The position numbers were made by a program, and so were the translations under genes. Below the pieces are notes generated by a model. That model worked only from the letters and a program-made list of their open reading frames with translations, had not been told where the DNA came from and made no database searches. Source: an uncultured Flavihumibacter sp. (GTDB lineage: Bacteria; Bacteroidota; Bacteroidia; Chitinophagales; Chitinophagaceae). From it: 9,771 bases of DNA. Shown here piece by piece: positions 8,961 through 9,771 of this stretch (position 1 is its first letter; each line of letters starts with the position of its first letter). The DNA is taken from NCBI GenBank assembly GCA_946482545.1, contig CAMLRX010000164.1, forward strand, positions 1-9,771, read 5' to 3'.

Positions 8961-8993
8961 TTGTTTTACTTTTTGTATAAAAAATTTAAACAG
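8961..8993 (+). promoter_or_regulatory. Candidate operator, distal copy upstream of the ECF sigma gene (site B1)
   Basis: TTGTTTT, 19 bp, TAAACAG. It has the same arm sequence and spacing as the copies at 7400-7432 and 9017-9049, with one arm base changed (T for A at the seventh position). The left arm continues ACTT, as in the proximal copy. It lies 56 bp upstream of site B2, start to start. Two copies before one gene suggest cooperative binding or two alternative promoters. Confidence 0.5.
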
Positions 8994-9016
8994 AATCGAA
9001 CCAGATTTCAAATTTC

Positions 9017-9049
9017 TTGTTTAACTTCATATCGTCAATTCATAAACAA
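9017..9049 (+). promoter_or_regulatory. Candidate operator or promoter, proximal copy upstream of the ECF sigma gene (site B2)
   Basis: TTGTTTA (9017-9023), 19 bp, TAAACAA (9043-9049): a perfect 7-bp inverted repeat. It ends 5 nt before the ATG at 9055, the same distance as site A from its gene. If transcription starts upstream, a protein bound here would block it. If the arms are instead -35/-10-like elements, the transcript would be nearly leaderless. Confidence 0.6.
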
Positions 9050-9054
9050 ATTAT

Positions 9055-9558
9055 ATGTCAACGCTCGACTTTAACCAAATGCTGGAACGCAACGCGGATT
9101 TTCTGAAACCGTTTGCGATCACCCTTACCCGGGATTCGGAATCAGCCAAGGACCTGTTCCAGGAAACCCTGTACAGAGCGTTGGCAAATAAGGATAAATA
9201 CAACGTAGGCACTAATATTAAAGCATGGCTGTACACCATCATGCGGAATATCTTCATCAACAACTACCGCAGGAAGGCCAAACAGAACACCATCTTCGAT
9301 AGTACGCCGAACGATTTTCTGCTGGATTACAACCAGACCACGGTAGCCAACGCTGCTGAAAGTAACCTGCGCATTAAAGATATTCAGGCTGCCATTCATA
9401 ACCTGCCGGAAATTTTCAGGAACCCTTTCCTGTTGTATTTCGATGGCTTCAAATACCATGAAATCGCGGAGATGTTGAGAGAGCCGCTGGGTACCATCAA
9501 AAGCAGGATACACTTTGCCCGGAAATTGTTGAAAGCGCAGGTAAGCCGCAGCAAATAA
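9055..9558 (+). CDS. ECF-type RNA polymerase sigma factor
   Basis: This 167-residue protein has the two-domain layout of extracytoplasmic-function sigma factors. Region 2 spans about residues 12-73, with TRDSESAKDLFQETLYRA at 25-42 for core and -10 recognition and AWLYTIMRNIFINNYRR at 57-73. Region 4 spans about 105-155, with NLPEIFRNPFLLYF and the helix-turn-helix YHEIAEMLREPLGTIKSRIH at 124-143, which binds -35 DNA. There is no fused extra domain. No anti-sigma gene is visible next to it, unlike many ECF systems, so control may be transcriptional. Two copies of the element also found at the MerR-type gene lie just upstream. crtI begins 76 bp downstream on the same strand, so the sigma factor probably heads the crtI operon and may drive carotenoid promoters, as LitS does in Streptomyces and CarQ in Myxococcus. 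That role is inferred from context. Confidence 0.92.
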   Translation: MSTLDFNQMLERNADFLKPFAITLTRDSESAKDLFQETLYRALANKDKYNVGTNIKAWLYTIMRNIFINNYRRKAKQNTIFDSTPNDFLLDYNQTTVANAAESNLRIKDIQAAIHNLPEIFRNPFLLYFDGFKYHEIAEMLREPLGTIKSRIHFARKLLKAQVSRSK

Positions 9559-9588
9559 TCCACCGCAAACATTTCGACCCTCAGAAAG

Positions 9589-9607
9589 CATTACCTTACG
9601 GTGAATG
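9589..9607 (+). other. Weak hairpin in the sigma-crtI gap
   Basis: CATTACC (9589-9595), a four-base loop and GGTgAATG (9600-9607) can pair over seven base pairs with one bulged G. No T-run follows, so it does not look like a terminator. It may slightly affect crtI translation or mRNA stability, or may be chance. Confidence 0.22.
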
Positions 9608-9634
9608 ACCTCTTAATGCCTAAAAATCACTCCT

Positions 9635-9771
9635 TTGAATAAGAAAGTAATCGTGATCGGAAGTGGTTTTGCCGGACTTTCCGCCGCCAGTTTTATGGCG
9701 AAGGAAGGTTGGCAGGTAACTGTACTGGAAAAGCACGATATGCCCGGCGGAAGAGCGCGCAGGTTCAGTGC
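9635..9771 (+). CDS. crtI: Phytoene desaturase, 5' part
   Basis: The first 45 codons are present; the gene continues beyond the window. The N-terminus KKVIVIGSGFAGLSAASF has the FAD-binding GxGxxG (residues 9-14), followed by VTVLEKHDMPGGRARRFS, the PGGRAR signature of CrtI-type carotene desaturases and related FAD amine-oxidase-fold enzymes. The product should introduce double bonds into phytoene to make lycopene, the CrtY substrate. The start is taken as TTG at 9635, because no ATG or GTG lies in frame before the upstream stop at 9614 and the conserved fold begins two residues later. A short ATG frame (9616-9642) overlaps this start. It follows the ECF sigma gene by 76 bp. Other members of the same fold, such as a saturase or a second CrtI paralogue, cannot be excluded from 45 residues. 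Confidence 0.85.
   Translation, partial: MNKKVIVIGSGFAGLSAASFMAKEGWQVTVLEKHDMPGGRARRFS

Larger units (their letters stand above)
8683..9054. other. 372-bp divergent intergenic region
   Basis: This gap separates the leftward membrane-protein gene from the rightward sigma gene and is AT-rich, especially 8950-9054. It holds a possible leftward promoter (8705-8732), a perfect short palindrome (8757-8771) and two copies of the TGTTT-N20-AAACA element (8961-8993 and 9017-9049). A 79-codon frame at 8694-8933 has no recognisable protein features and I do not treat it as a gene. The part at about 8780-8950 shows nothing I can interpret. Confidence 0.7.

Noticed and set aside
8961..8980. TACTTTTTG upstream of the sigma gene as a standard Bacteroidota promoter
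   Set aside because: There is one base too many between TA and TTTG and no properly spaced upstream TTTG. The fit is better explained by the repeated TGTTT/AAACA element.

Overview
The window looks like a chromosomal segment of a Bacteroidota bacterium, probably of the Chitinophagia. Supporting signs are a secreted protein with a type IX secretion (T9SS) C-terminal tail, near-absence of Shine-Dalgarno sequences, several GTG/TTG starts, and a carotenoid gene set of the kind common in that phylum. The taxon is inferred from protein style only.

Layout, left to right. Positions 1-1815 (+) hold the 3' part of a large secreted or surface protein: a beta-rich part, then Asp/Gly-rich calcium-binding repeats, an Fn3-like linker and a T9SS sorting tail. 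A strong hairpin at 1845-1874 separates it from a long leftward run: crtY (lycopene beta-cyclase), crtZ (beta-carotene hydroxylase), idi (IPP isomerase), glpF (glycerol facilitator), glpK (glycerol kinase), a MerR-type regulator with a CarH/LitR-like cobalamin-binding C-terminus, and a 415-residue polytopic membrane protein of unknown function. After a 372-bp divergent gap, an ECF sigma factor and the first 45 codons of crtI (phytoene desaturase) read rightward to the window end.

How it fits together: Idi isomerises IPP/DMAPP, CrtI (partly seen) desaturates phytoene, CrtY cyclises lycopene to beta-carotene and CrtZ hydroxylates it to zeaxanthin. The B12-type MerR regulator plus an ECF sigma factor next to crt genes recalls the light-responsive LitR/LitS circuit of Streptomyces and the CarH/CarA and CarQ circuits of Myxococcus. 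glpFK, a glycerol uptake and phosphorylation pair, is inserted between regulator and pathway genes.

The most interesting observation is a shared 33-bp element, (T/A)TGTTT(A/T)-N19-TAAACA(A/G). It occurs once upstream of the regulator gene (7400-7432) and twice upstream of the sigma gene (8961-8993 and 9017-9049), always with the same 19-bp spacing. The two gene-proximal copies end exactly 5 nt before their start codons. This is a good candidate operator (or promoter) linking the regulator, itself and the sigma factor. I did not find it upstream of idi, glpK or the membrane-protein gene.
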